NCBI GenBank assembly: GCA_965219235.1
Contig: OZ244721.1
Location: 1,736,001-1,800,000, forward strand
Direction of reading: 5' to 3'
Length of the DNA: 64,000 nt
DNA from: CBDHCC01 sp965219235
GTDB taxonomy: Bacteria; Pseudomonadota; Alphaproteobacteria; Sphingomonadales; Sphingomonadaceae
Made by a program: the position numbers and the translations under genes
The notes under the pieces: generated by a model
Seen by the model: only the letters and a program-made list of their open reading frames with translations
Told to the model about the DNA's origin: nothing
The model's database searches: none
In this document: positions 17,383 through 26,949 of the stretch, in pieces
Numbering within the stretch: position 1 is the stretch's first letter
Layout of the letters: every line of letters starts with the position of its first letter

Positions 17383-18621
17383 TCAATACCGCTCGATCCG
17401 CGAATCCAGCCGGCGATAGCCATGCACGAAGCACGCCGGCACGCGCTCGGGCTCGGCCACCGGCACCACGCGCATTCGCCGCTCGGCCATCTCCTCCAGC
17501 AGCGTCTGCAGCTGCAGCTCCGCCAGCCGCGCGCCGACGCAGCGGTGGATGCCATAGCCAAAGGCCAGGTGGCGCCGCGCGTTCGGGCGGTCCACCACGA
17601 TCCGGTCGGGGTCCTCGAACACCTCGGGCTCGCGATTGGCGGAGATGTACCACAGGATCACCTTGTCGCCCTTGGCGATGTGCTGCCCCTCGACCTCGTG
17701 GTCCTCCACGCAGGTGCGGCGCATGTGGCTGAGCGGCGTCTGCCAGCGGATGATCTCGCTCACCGCGTTGGGGATCAGCGACGGGTCCGCCTCCAGCTTC
17801 GCGCGCTCGTCGGGGAACCCGTTCAGGCCATGGGCGACGGCGCTCATGGAGTTGCGCGTCGTGTCGTTGCCGCCGACGATGAGGAGCACGAGGTTGCCCA
17901 TGAACTCCTCGTCCGACATCCCGCTCATCGCGTCGGAATGGATCATCATCGAGATGAGGTCGGGCGAGGGCGGCCCGTTCAGTTTGCTCTCCCACAGCGC
18001 GCGGAACTCGGTCGCCATCTGGTAGAGATGGGACAGCCGCTCCATCCGCGTGTCGGGGTTGCGGGCGAGCTCGATGTCGCCGGCCCAGTCCGACCAGGTG
18101 GTGAGCTTGCGCCGCTCCTCCCACGGAAAGTCGAACAGCATCGCGAGCATGCCGGTGGTGAGCTCGATCGACACGCGATCGACCCAGTCGAACACCTCGT
18201 CCTCCGGCAGCTCGTCCAGAACCTCGCCCGTGCGCCGGCGGATCTCGACCGACATCCGCTTCATCTCGGCGGGCGTGAAGGCGGGGGCGACGGTGCGCCG
18301 CTGCTCGGTGTGCCTGGGCCGGTCCATGGCGATGAACATCGGCAGCATCGGCTCGGGCACCTCCTCGTCCCGGTCGGCGACGGTGATGCCGCCATATTCC
18401 CAGGAGGAGGAAAAGACGTCAGGCAGCGACTCGACATACTGGATCGCCTTGGTGGTGACGACGTTCCAGTGCGGGCCGAAGGGGGATTCGGCGACCCAGC
18501 TGACCGCCCCGCGCGCGCGCAATTCGGCGAAGGGCTCGTGCCAGCGGTCCTCGGCGTAATGACCCGGATCGGTCATGTCGAAGCCGGCGAGCGGCTGATG
18601 CGCGGCGAGTTGCGTGGCCAT
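17383..18621 (-). CDS. Cytochrome P450
   Basis: The 412-residue soluble P450 has the I-helix oxygen motif GGNDTTRN, the K-helix EIIRW, and the heme loop FGYGIHRCVGARLAEL with the cysteine ligand near residue 360. It lacks a membrane anchor, so it is a bacterial class that takes electrons from a ferredoxin. No ferredoxin or ferredoxin reductase gene is nearby. The sequence resembles the bacterial terpene/alkane hydroxylating groups, but the substrate is not predictable. Confidence 0.95.
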   Translation of the reverse strand: MATQLAAHQPLAGFDMTDPGHYAEDRWHEPFAELRARGAVSWVAESPFGPHWNVVTTKAIQYVESLPDVFSSSWEYGGITVADRDEEVPEPMLPMFIAMDRPRHTEQRRTVAPAFTPAEMKRMSVEIRRRTGEVLDELPEDEVFDWVDRVSIELTTGMLAMLFDFPWEERRKLTTWSDWAGDIELARNPDTRMERLSHLYQMATEFRALWESKLNGPPSPDLISMMIHSDAMSGMSDEEFMGNLVLLIVGGNDTTRNSMSAVAHGLNGFPDERAKLEADPSLIPNAVSEIIRWQTPLSHMRRTCVEDHEVEGQHIAKGDKVILWYISANREPEVFEDPDRIVVDRPNARRHLAFGYGIHRCVGARLAELQLQTLLEEMAERRMRVVPVAEPERVPACFVHGYRRLDSRIERY

Positions 18622-18712
18622 GGCGGACTCCTCTTCCTGGGTGGGAGGAGAGGGGTAACTGACACGGATGTCAATAGTGAGGCAGTCTCGTCTCTTAGCT
18701 GTAGATAGAGTT

Positions 18713-18788
18713 CCGCTCGTCCTGAGCCTGTCGAAGGACGTTTCTCAAGCCTGCCAAGTACGTCCTTCGACAGGCTCAGGACGAGCGG
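18713..18788. repeat. Family A REP inverted pair
   Basis: Two exact reverse-complement 28-bp elements (18713-18740 and 18761-18788, starting CCGCTCGTCCTGAGCC) with only 20 bp between them lie between the P450 and the ABC-2 permease gene. Confidence 0.92.
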
Positions 18789-18813
18789 TTGAGAAGGCGG
18801 ACCCTTACCCCGT

Positions 18814-20004
18814 TTAAGCCGCCGCCTTCCCGCCCCACCAGCGCCGCCCCGCTCCGCGCCCCGGCCCCGACTTCAGCACATGCCGTCGGAACAGCGCCGC
18901 GCCGACCCTCAGCACCAGGAACACGAACGCCACCTGCCCGGCGATCGCCACGGCGTGGATCCACAGCCGACCGTCCTGTGCCGCCACCGCCAGCATCGCC
19001 ATGGGCGAGGAAAACGGGAACAGCACCGCGACCCACCAGAGCGGCTCGCCCAGCTTGTCCACCGTGTAGGCGGCCAGGAAGAACACCAGCAGCTGGCCCA
19101 TCGTCACCGGCATGGAGAGCGTCTGGATCTCGCGCACCGTGGACGCCTGCGCGCCGATGCCGACATAGATCGCGCCCAAGAGCAGATAGGCGGTGGCGAA
19201 GTAGATCATGCCCAGCGCCACGAACGCCACCCAGCCGACGGCGGGCGGCGGCAGCGGCGGCAGCGCGCCGCCCCAGACCTGCAGCCCGATCGCGATGGCC
19301 ACGCCCCACACCGCCAGGCCGGTGAGCGCCATCGCCAGCATCGCGAACAGCTTGCCGATGAAGATCGCATCGACCGGCACGGCGGCGGCCAGCACCTCGA
19401 TGATCTTGTTCGACTTCTCCTCCGCCAGGTTCGACAGCACCATCCCGGCCAAGAGCATGATGAGCAGGAACAGGAGCACCTGCCCGGCCTGTCCGGTGAT
19501 GACCCGGGCGCGCTGTTCGGCGCCCTTGCTGTCCGACACCGGCTTCACATCGAGCCGCGCCGGGGCGAGCGAGCCCCCCGCGCGCGCCGCGCCGACGAGC
19601 AGCGCCAGCCGCTCGCCCCGGTCGGCGATGTCCTCCGCCGTGCCGGTCAGGACCGGCCGTTCGAGCGAGCCGGACAGCACGAGCACCACCTTCTCCTTCT
19701 CGTTCGCCAGCAGGTCGGCGGGGCGAGCGTCCGCCGGCGCGGCGACCATGTCGGGCAGGTTGACCGAGGCGAGCGGCCCCTTGGCGGCGCGGACCAGCGC
19801 GGTGCGCTCCGGCGCGCTCATCGCGACCGCCATCCGGTCGGCCATCGCGCTCTGGGCCATCGACCCCCCGATCGCCCCGCTCCCCAATCCGACGGCGAGC
19901 GGAAAGAGCGGGCCGAGCAGGAAGAAGAGGAACGTCTTGGAGAACACGATCGCGGCATAGTCGCGCCGGGCGATCACCCACGCGGCCTGGACGGTGGACA
20001 TCAT
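18814..20004 (-). CDS. ABC-2 type exporter permease (NatB-like)
   Basis: The 396-residue protein has one N-terminal membrane segment (FLFFLLGPLFPLAVGL), a large external loop to about residue 165, and then five or six membrane segments. This is the NatB/ABC-2 layout. The motif NLAEEKSNKIIEVLAAAVP after the second helix is typical of this group. It follows the ATP-binding gene on the same strand, with a family B repeat pair between them. Transported substrate unknown. Confidence 0.9.
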   Translation of the reverse strand: MMSTVQAAWVIARRDYAAIVFSKTFLFFLLGPLFPLAVGLGSGAIGGSMAQSAMADRMAVAMSAPERTALVRAAKGPLASVNLPDMVAAPADARPADLLANEKEKVVLVLSGSLERPVLTGTAEDIADRGERLALLVGAARAGGSLAPARLDVKPVSDSKGAEQRARVITGQAGQVLLFLLIMLLAGMVLSNLAEEKSNKIIEVLAAAVPVDAIFIGKLFAMLAMALTGLAVWGVAIAIGLQVWGGALPPLPPPAVGWVAFVALGMIYFATAYLLLGAIYVGIGAQASTVREIQTLSMPVTMGQLLVFFLAAYTVDKLGEPLWWVAVLFPFSSPMAMLAVAAQDGRLWIHAVAIAGQVAFVFLVLRVGAALFRRHVLKSGPGRGAGRRWWGGKAAA

Positions 20005-20030
20005 GGGTGGGGGTCCTTTTGCGACCTGAA

Positions 20031-20156
20031 AGCCCTCTCCCCTTCAGGGGAGAGGGTTGGGAGAGGGGACCGTCCGCCATTCCTCTGTGCGCCGGACGGT
20101 CCCCTCTCCTTCCGCCGCTCTGCGGCTCCCTCCTCTCCCCTGAAGGGGAGAGGGCT
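20031..20156. repeat. Family B inverted-repeat pair
   Basis: Each half contains CCCTCTCCCCTTC-AGGGGAGAGGG or its reverse, with the flanking TTGGGAGAGGGG on the inner side. The pair lies between the two genes of the ABC-2 transporter without breaking the gene order. Confidence 0.92.
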
Positions 20157-20167
20157 CCGGACTTCCC

Positions 20168-21097
<930 letters not shown>

Positions 21098-21227
21098 AGC
21101 CCTCTCCCCTTCAGGGGAGAGGGTTGGGAGAGGGGCGGTGCCGCTAGGCGCGAAGATCGAGGCTCATGTCCCCCTCTCCCCCCGCCGCTTCGCGGCTCCT
21201 CCCTCTCCCCTGAAGGGGAGAGGGCTT
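21098..21227. repeat. Family B inverted-repeat pair
   Basis: A further CCCTCTCCCC/GGGGAGAGGG pair, in the space between the divergent ABC ATPase and queG genes. Promoters of both genes must lie in or beside it. Confidence 0.92.
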
Positions 21228-21297
21228 TTGCTTCTCGCCTCGCCATCACCTCACCCTCGCCTTGCCGCCCCGTTCGCCCCCTCCCATAGCAGCCCGC

Positions 21298-22392
21298 ATG
21301 GCCCTCACAACCACCGCCATCGCGGGGCGCGCGCTTGCGGAAGGCTTCGTCGCCTGCGGGGTCGCTCGCGCCGACGCCGCGCCGGAGAGCGGCCGGCGGT
21401 TGCGCGAGTGGCTGGCCGACGGGCGGCACGGCACGATGATCTGGATGGAGAGCCGGGCAGACGAGCGCGCCTCCCCCGCCGCTCTCTGGCCCGAGGTCCG
21501 CTCGGTGGTGGCCTTGGGCATGAGCTACGCCCCGGCGCGCGACCCGCTGGCGCTGGCGGAGGCGCGCGATCGAGGACGGGTCTCAGTCTACGCCCAGGGC
21601 GGCGACTATCACAAGGTCGTCAAGACCGCCGCCAAGCGGCTGGCGCGCTGGATGGTCGAGGCGTCCGGCGAGGACGTGAAGGTGTTCGTCGACACCGCGC
21701 CGGTGATGGAAAAGCCGCTCGCCGAGGCGGCCGGGCTGGGCTGGCAGGGCAAGCACACCAACCTCCTCTCGCGCACCCACGGCAGCTGGCTCTTCCTGGG
21801 CGCGATCTACACCACCGCCGAACTGGAGCCGAGCGCGCCCGCGATCGGCTCCTGCGGGTCGTGCACCCGCTGCCTGGCGGCGTGCCCGACCGACGCCTTT
21901 CCCGCCCCCGGCCAGCTCGATGCCCGGCGCTGCGTGTCCTATCTGACGATCGAGCATGTCGGGCCGATTCCGCACGAGCTGCGCGAAGGCGTCGGCAACC
22001 GCGTCTATGGCTGCGATGACTGCCTGGCGGTGTGCCCTTGGAACGGCTTCGCAAGCGCCGCGAACGCCCACCGCGCCTTCCTGCCGCGCGCCGAATTGGC
22101 AGCGCCCCGGCTGGCCGATCTGATGGCGTTGGACCAGGACAGCTTTGGGACGGTGTTCGCCGGCTCGCCGATCAAGCGAATCGGCAGAAGCCGGATGGTC
22201 CGCAACGCCGCCGTCGCCTCGGGCAACAGCGACGACCCGGCTCTGACCGCAGCCCTCGTCCGCCTGCTCGACGACCCCGACGACGTGGTCGCCGAGGCCG
22301 CCCGCCACGCGCTCGATCAGCGCGCGCGCAGGGTCGCGGCGCAGGCCTCCGCATCCACCGGCTCGCCCGCCGGCGTGCGCGCATCGACATAG
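21298..22392 (+). CDS. queG: Epoxyqueuosine reductase
   Basis: The 364-residue enzyme carries out the last step of queuosine synthesis in tRNA, reducing epoxyqueuosine with cobalamin and two [4Fe-4S] clusters. The cluster motifs are CGSCTRCLAACPTDAF near residue 186 and CDDCLAVCPWN near residue 239. ATG 21298 gives the usual N-terminus. A HEAT-like C-terminal part follows. Its last 76 bases overlap the convergent lipoprotein gene. Confidence 0.95.
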   Translation: MALTTTAIAGRALAEGFVACGVARADAAPESGRRLREWLADGRHGTMIWMESRADERASPAALWPEVRSVVALGMSYAPARDPLALAEARDRGRVSVYAQGGDYHKVVKTAAKRLARWMVEASGEDVKVFVDTAPVMEKPLAEAAGLGWQGKHTNLLSRTHGSWLFLGAIYTTAELEPSAPAIGSCGSCTRCLAACPTDAFPAPGQLDARRCVSYLTIEHVGPIPHELREGVGNRVYGCDDCLAVCPWNGFASAANAHRAFLPRAELAAPRLADLMALDQDSFGTVFAGSPIKRIGRSRMVRNAAVASGNSDDPALTAALVRLLDDPDDVVAEAARHALDQRARRVAAQASASTGSPAGVRAST

Positions 22393-22676
22393 GTCACGCG
22401 CCGGTCGCCGGACCGCTGCGGGTAGAGATAGGCGTCGAGCACGCACCGCCCGTTCGACCATTGCAGCCGCCGCGCCTCCATCTCGCGCGCCTCCTGCCGG
22501 GGCGTGCCGAACAGCTGGGCGAGGCCGGCGGCGGTCTGGCCGATCAGCGGTCCCTGCGCGCTCCCCGAAGGCGCGGCGGACGCGGACAGCGGCGGGCGCG
22601 GGGTCGGCACCGCCGCCTGGGGCGCGACGCAGCCGGCCACCGTCGCGGCGAGCAGAAGCGGAAGGAGGGCACGCAT
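22317..22676 (-). CDS. Small lipoprotein
   Basis: The 119-residue product starts with a lipoprotein signal (MRALLPLLLAATVAGC) with the lipobox cysteine at residue 16. The mature part includes GQTAAGLAQLFGTPRQEAR and CVLDAYLYPQRSGDRRVTYV, which recall the small SmpA/BamE-like alpha-beta fold, although I am not certain. The gene converges on queG and overlaps its 3' end. Confidence 0.75.
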   Translation of the reverse strand: MRALLPLLLAATVAGCVAPQAAVPTPRPPLSASAAPSGSAQGPLIGQTAAGLAQLFGTPRQEAREMEARRLQWSNGRCVLDAYLYPQRSGDRRVTYVDARTPAGEPVDAEACAATLRAR

Positions 22677-22831
22677 CGCGGACTGATGCGGCGGCGGCGG
22701 GCGCAAGGCAAGCAGACCGTCGCGCCTGCGCCTGCTTCCGGGCGCCCGCTCCCTTGCACCCTCCTCCCTTGCGCCCCGGCCCCTCCCCCGCCTAGGCGCG
22801 CCGTCGCACCCGCTTCATCCAAGGACCCTTC

Positions 22832-23830
22832 ATGACGGACACCCGCCTCGACATCTGCGCCATCGGCAACGCCATCGTCGACGTGATCGCGCCCGCCGAC
22901 GACGCCTTCATCGCCGAGAACGGGCTCAACAAAGGCTCGATGCAGCTGCTCTTCACGACCGGGGAGGCGGAGGCGCTGTACGGCCGCATGGGACCGGGCA
23001 CCGAGATGTCGGGCGGATCGGCCGCCAACACGCTCGCCGCCATGGCGCGGCTGGGCGCGGGCGCGGGGTTCATCGGGCAGGTCGCCGACGACCTGCTCGG
23101 CCGCGTCTTCCACCACGACCTGAACGCATCCGGCGTGCGCTTCGACACGCCCACGCGTCCCGGCGAGCCGACCACCGCGCGCTGCCTGATCGTGGTCACG
23201 CCCGATGGCGAGCGGACCATGAACACCTTTCTGGGCGCGTCCCAGTTCCTGCCGGCCGACGCGCTCGACCTCGCCATGATCCGCGCGGCCGACGTGCTCT
23301 ATCTGGAGGGCTATCTCTGGGACCCGGAAGAGCCGCGCGCGGCCATGTCAAAGGCGATCGCGGTGGCGCGGGAGGCGGGCAATCGGGTGGCCTTCACATT
23401 GTCCGACACCTTCTGCGTCGACCGCCACAGGGGCGACTTCAACCGGCTGCTGGCGGACGGCGAGCTCGACATCCTGTTCGCCAATGCCGACGAGCTGACC
23501 GCGCTCAAGCAGACCGAAAACCTGGAGCGCGCCATCGCCGCGACCGCGCCGCAGGTGCCGCTGCTGGTGGTCACGCGCGGGGCCGAGGGCGCGCTGGCGA
23601 TGAGCGGCGGCGAGCGGCACGAAGTGGCGGCCGAGCCGGTCGAGCGGGTTGTGGACACGACGGGCGCCGGCGACCTGTTCGCGGCCGGCTTCCTCGCCGG
23701 GCAGGCGCAGGGGCGGTCCGTGCCCGACTGCCTAACGATGGGCGCGGTCTGCGCCGCCGAGATCATCGCCCACATCGGCGCGCGGCCGCAGGTGGACCTG
23801 AAGGCGCTGGTGGCGGAGCGGCTGGGGTGA
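22832..23830 (+). CDS. PfkB family kinase, probable adenosine kinase
   Basis: The 332-residue protein has the two PfkB signatures: GGSAANTLAAMARLG near residue 52 and DTTGAGDLFAAGFLAG near residue 277, with the catalytic aspartate in GAGD. The N-terminus AIGNAIVDVIAPADDAF and overall length match bacterial adenosine kinase-like ribokinases, which phosphorylate adenosine to AMP. A related sugar kinase role cannot be ruled out. Confidence 0.9.
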   Translation: MTDTRLDICAIGNAIVDVIAPADDAFIAENGLNKGSMQLLFTTGEAEALYGRMGPGTEMSGGSAANTLAAMARLGAGAGFIGQVADDLLGRVFHHDLNASGVRFDTPTRPGEPTTARCLIVVTPDGERTMNTFLGASQFLPADALDLAMIRAADVLYLEGYLWDPEEPRAAMSKAIAVAREAGNRVAFTLSDTFCVDRHRGDFNRLLADGELDILFANADELTALKQTENLERAIAATAPQVPLLVVTRGAEGALAMSGGERHEVAAEPVERVVDTTGAGDLFAAGFLAGQAQGRSVPDCLTMGAVCAAEIIAHIGARPQVDLKALVAERLG

Positions 23831-23872
23831 GGGCCGCGAGAGCCCGCTCCATCCGACTCCTGCGAGGTGCAC

Positions 23873-24009
23873 CGTGCTCCTGCGAAAGCAGGAGCCTAAT
23901 GCCCTCTCCTCCTGTTCCGCCATGGCCGTGTGTCGAAGGCGTCCACGCACGCACAACTGGCGGCACCGGGCCTTACCCGCAATAGGCTCCTGCTTTCGCA
24001 GGAGCACGG
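23873..24009. repeat. Family C inverted-repeat pair
   Basis: The element GTGCTCCTGCGAAAGC-AGGAGCCTA near 23873 and its reverse complement ending at 24009 flank about 85 bp between adenosine kinase and the permease gene. Each element is also internally palindromic (CTCCTGC-GAAA-GCAGGAG). A single related copy lies at 6427-6446. Confidence 0.88.
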
Positions 24010-24046
24010 GAAAGGCCCGGTGGAGGGGCCATTCCCGAACCACCCC

Positions 24047-25609
24047 TCACGACGTCCCCGGCACCTCCGGCTCCAAGTCCTCCGGGTCCAGCGTGGTCGC
24101 GTCCACGTCGATCCCGCGCCCCAGATAGCTCGTCCGGCGGCCGTAGATCAGGTAGATCACCACGCCCACCGCGCCCCAGATCGGCAGCACCAGCATGGCG
24201 TCGATCGGCAGGTTGAAGAACAGGAACAGGCAGCCCGCGATCGTCAGCAGGCACACCAGCCCCACCGCCGGCGTGCGGAACGGACGCGGCCGATCGGGGT
24301 CACGCTTCCTGAGCAGATAGACGGCGATCGCCACCATCATGAAGGCGTAGAGCGTGCCGGCGTTGGCGATGTCGGCCAGCTGTCCCACCGGCAGGAAGGC
24401 GGCGGCGAACGCCACCACCGCGCCGGTGATCGCGGTGACGACATAGGGCGTCTTCCACTTCGGGTGGATGCGCGAGAGGAAGTCCGGCAGCAGGCCGTCG
24501 CGCGACATCACGAAGAAGATGCGGGTCTGGCCGAACAGCAGGATCAGGATGACTGAGGGGAGCGCGATGAAGGCCGCGTAGCCCACCATGTTGCCCACCG
24601 TCCCGAAGCCGATGACGCGCAGCACATGGGCCAAGGCCTCCTTCGAACAGACGAGCGCCTCGCTGTATTGCGGCAGCGCGCACTGGCGGGCCAGCTCCTC
24701 CGATCCGGCCTGGAGCACCACTCCGTTCTCGATCACCGGCTGTCCGCCCAGCGCGCCGACCGCGCCGGCGGCCACCAGCATGTAGAACACGGTGCAGATC
24801 GCCAGCGACCCGATCAGGCCGATGGGCACGTTCCTCTGCGGGTTCTTGGTCTCCTCCGCCGCCGTCGAAACGGCGTCGAAGCCCACATAGGCGAAGAACA
24901 TCGTCGCCGCCGCGCCGACCACGCCGATGCCCGACCCGAAGCCGCCGAACACGCCCGCCGGCAGGAAGGGCGAGAAGTTGGCCGCGTCGCTCGCCGGGAT
25001 GGTCAGCACGATGAAGGCGGTGAGCGCCGTCACCTTGATGGCGACGAGCACCGCGTTGACCTTGGCGCTCTCGCTGGTGCCGATCATCAGCAGCCAGGTG
25101 ACCAGCAGCGCGATCACGACGGCGGGCAGGTTGATGAAGCCGCCGACCTCGCCGCCCAGCGCCAGCGGCCCCGCGCCCAGCCAGGTCGGCCAGTCGATGC
25201 CGAAGGTGTTCAACAGAGCCCCTTGGAAATAGTTGGACCACCCGACCGACACCGCGCTCGCCGCGACGGCGTATTCCAGCACCAAGGCCCAGCCGACCGT
25301 CCACGCCAGGAACTCCCCCATGACGGCGTAGGAGTAGGTGTAGGCCGAGCCCGCCACCGGGATCATCGACGCGATCTCGGCATAGCACAATGCCGCCACG
25401 ATGCAGACCGCGCCGGCGATGATGAAGGAGACGATGAGCCCCGGCCCCGCCTTCTGCGCGCCCACCGAGGTGAGCACGAAGATGCCGGTCCCGATGACGC
25501 AGCCCACCCCGAACAGGGTCAGCTGCAAGGCCCCCAGCGTGCGGTGCAGCCCCTTCTTCTCGGCGGTCGCCAGGATGGCGTCCAGCGACTTGACGCGGCC
25601 AAAGATCAT
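24047..25609 (-). CDS. APC superfamily amino acid permease
   Basis: The 520-residue membrane protein has about 12-13 hydrophobic helices. Helix 1 contains GVGCVIGTGIFVL, the classic APC substrate-binding break, and the next helices show YAEIASMIPVAGSAYTYSYA. This matches the cationic/neutral amino acid transporter (CAT/YfnA) group. It would import amino acids with protons across the inner membrane. Substrate preference cannot be told. Confidence 0.93.
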   Translation of the reverse strand: MIFGRVKSLDAILATAEKKGLHRTLGALQLTLFGVGCVIGTGIFVLTSVGAQKAGPGLIVSFIIAGAVCIVAALCYAEIASMIPVAGSAYTYSYAVMGEFLAWTVGWALVLEYAVAASAVSVGWSNYFQGALLNTFGIDWPTWLGAGPLALGGEVGGFINLPAVVIALLVTWLLMIGTSESAKVNAVLVAIKVTALTAFIVLTIPASDAANFSPFLPAGVFGGFGSGIGVVGAAATMFFAYVGFDAVSTAAEETKNPQRNVPIGLIGSLAICTVFYMLVAAGAVGALGGQPVIENGVVLQAGSEELARQCALPQYSEALVCSKEALAHVLRVIGFGTVGNMVGYAAFIALPSVILILLFGQTRIFFVMSRDGLLPDFLSRIHPKWKTPYVVTAITGAVVAFAAAFLPVGQLADIANAGTLYAFMMVAIAVYLLRKRDPDRPRPFRTPAVGLVCLLTIAGCLFLFFNLPIDAMLVLPIWGAVGVVIYLIYGRRTSYLGRGIDVDATTLDPEDLEPEVPGTS

Positions 25610-25722
25610 GCGGTGGTCCCCTTCGCGCCCGCCCTCGTGCGAGCTTCTTTGCGGCAGAACCTACACGCGCCGGGCGGCGATGCAACTCCGAAGCCGTAGG
25701 GCGCGATGGCTTGGCCTGGACC

Positions 25723-25836
25723 CGCCCGGCCTGAGCCTGTCGAAGGCCGGGTGGGCGTGGAGTGCTCCACGTCCCGAGACCGTCCTTGGCCGGAACCCCG
25801 CCCCTTCGACGCGCTCAGGACAGGCTTCGACAAGGG
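25723..25836. repeat. Degraded family A REP pair
   Basis: CGGCCTGAGCC-TGTCGAAGGCCGG on the left and CTTCGACGCGCTCAGG then CTTCGACAAGGGG on the right are recognisable but imperfect partners of the family A repeat. Confidence 0.65.
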
Positions 25837-25903
25837 GATGATGTAGCTTTCAAACCCATCGTTCCACCGCGCCGTCTTGATGCATTGGCGCCCTACCCAA
25901 CTC

Positions 25904-26043
25904 GTCACCCCGGCCTTGAGCCGGGGTCCAGCTGTCTTGCTGATCGGACCGCTTGAGCGTGGTGGCGACTGCCCAAGCGCAAGACACGACAGTCACAGTG
26001 GCCGCCAAAGCAAAGCTGGACCCCGGCTCAAGGCCGGGGTGAC
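25904..26043. repeat. Family D inverted-repeat pair
   Basis: GTCACCCCGGCC-TTGAGCCGGGGTCCAGC (25904-25932) and its exact reverse complement (26015-26043). Each half is also a hairpin. A single, more symmetric copy lies at 44174-44202. Confidence 0.92.
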
Positions 26044-26165
26044 GGACTTCGATGTTCGTCCGCTTCCCGGCACTGGCTCAGATCGGCCTTGATGGGTTTG
26101 CAAACGATGTCATCGCCTTCGACAGGCTCAGGCTGAGCGGGGCGGGTTCGAGTTGTCACCAGGCG

Positions 26166-26540
26166 TCAGCGCGGCAGCATCGCGCCCAGCGGCCCGCCGC
26201 CCATGACATGGACGTGCAGGTGCCCGACCTCCTGCCCGCCATGCGCGCCGACATTGGCGATCAGGCGATAGCCGTCCCCCAGCCCCGCCGCCCGCGCGAC
26301 CTCCCCCACCGCGCGCACGAAGCCGGCGATCTCGTCGGCCGGGGCGCGGGCGGAGAAGTCGTCCCAGCTGACATAGGCGCCGGTCGGCAGCACCAGGATG
26401 TGGGTGGCGGCCTGGGGGTGGAGGTCGCGGATCGCCACCGCCCACTCGTCCTCCCACACCCGCTCGGCGGCCACCTCGCCGCGCAGGATGCGGGCGAAGA
26501 TGTTGGTGTCGTCATAGGATCGCGTGTGGTCGATCGGCAT
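26166..26540 (-). CDS. HIT family hydrolase
   Basis: The 124-residue protein carries the histidine triad HLHVHVMGG near its C-terminus and the N-terminal NIFARILRGEVAAERVWEDE of the HINT/HIT group. Members hydrolyse nucleotide phosphoramidates or dinucleotides. The ATG at 26540 is two bases downstream of the hisE stop, so the two genes are probably translated from one message. A hisE-HIT order is frequent in alphaproteobacteria. Confidence 0.92.
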   Translation of the reverse strand: MPIDHTRSYDDTNIFARILRGEVAAERVWEDEWAVAIRDLHPQAATHILVLPTGAYVSWDDFSARAPADEIAGFVRAVGEVARAAGLGDGYRLIANVGAHGGQEVGHLHVHVMGGGPLGAMLPR

Positions 26541-26542
26541 GG

Positions 26543-26860
26543 TCACTCCGTCCTGGCGGCTTTTTCCGCATGTCCCGACACGCCCTCCCGCCGCTCCAGC
26601 TCGGCCAGCACGGCGTCCAGCGGCACGTCGCGCGCGGCGAGCAGCACGAGGAGGTGATAGAGCGCGTCCGCCGCCTCCGCCGTCACCGCCGCGTCGTCCC
26701 GCGCCACCGCCGCGACCACCAGCTCGACGGCCTCCTCCCCGAACGTCTCCGCCGCCTTGTGCGGCCCGCGCGCGAGGAGCGAGGCGGTGTAGGAGGAGGC
26801 CGGGTCGGCGCCGCGCCGGGCGGCGATGGTGGCGGCGAGGCGGTGGAGGGGGGTGGTCAC
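26543..26860 (-). CDS. hisE: Phosphoribosyl-ATP pyrophosphatase
   Basis: The 105-residue enzyme catalyses the second step of histidine synthesis, cleaving phosphoribosyl-ATP. The MazG-like fold is visible in KAAETFGEEAVELVVAA and TAEAADALYHLLVLLAARD with the metal-binding acidic residues. The GTG at 26860 gives a standard N-terminus (TTPLHRLAATIAARRG). It is separated from hisF by foreign genes, although these two normally adjoin. A diverged, truncated second copy lies at 28157. Confidence 0.93.
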   Translation of the reverse strand: MTTPLHRLAATIAARRGADPASSYTASLLARGPHKAAETFGEEAVELVVAAVARDDAAVTAEAADALYHLLVLLAARDVPLDAVLAELERREGVSGHAEKAARTE

Positions 26861-26949
26861 CTCGCCCGGATGGGCCGGCAGCCGATGTCCGGTCAAGTCC
26901 GGAGGCGGCACGGGGGGCACAGGCTCGCGCGCCGTCGATCGACAGCGCC

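Larger units (their letters stand above)
25610..26165. other. Intergenic region filled with repeats, no gene
   Basis: These 556 bp hold a degraded family A pair (25723-25836), a complete family D pair (25904-26043) and a single family A/E element (26094-26144). Open frames here are made of repeat sequence. Confidence 0.75.
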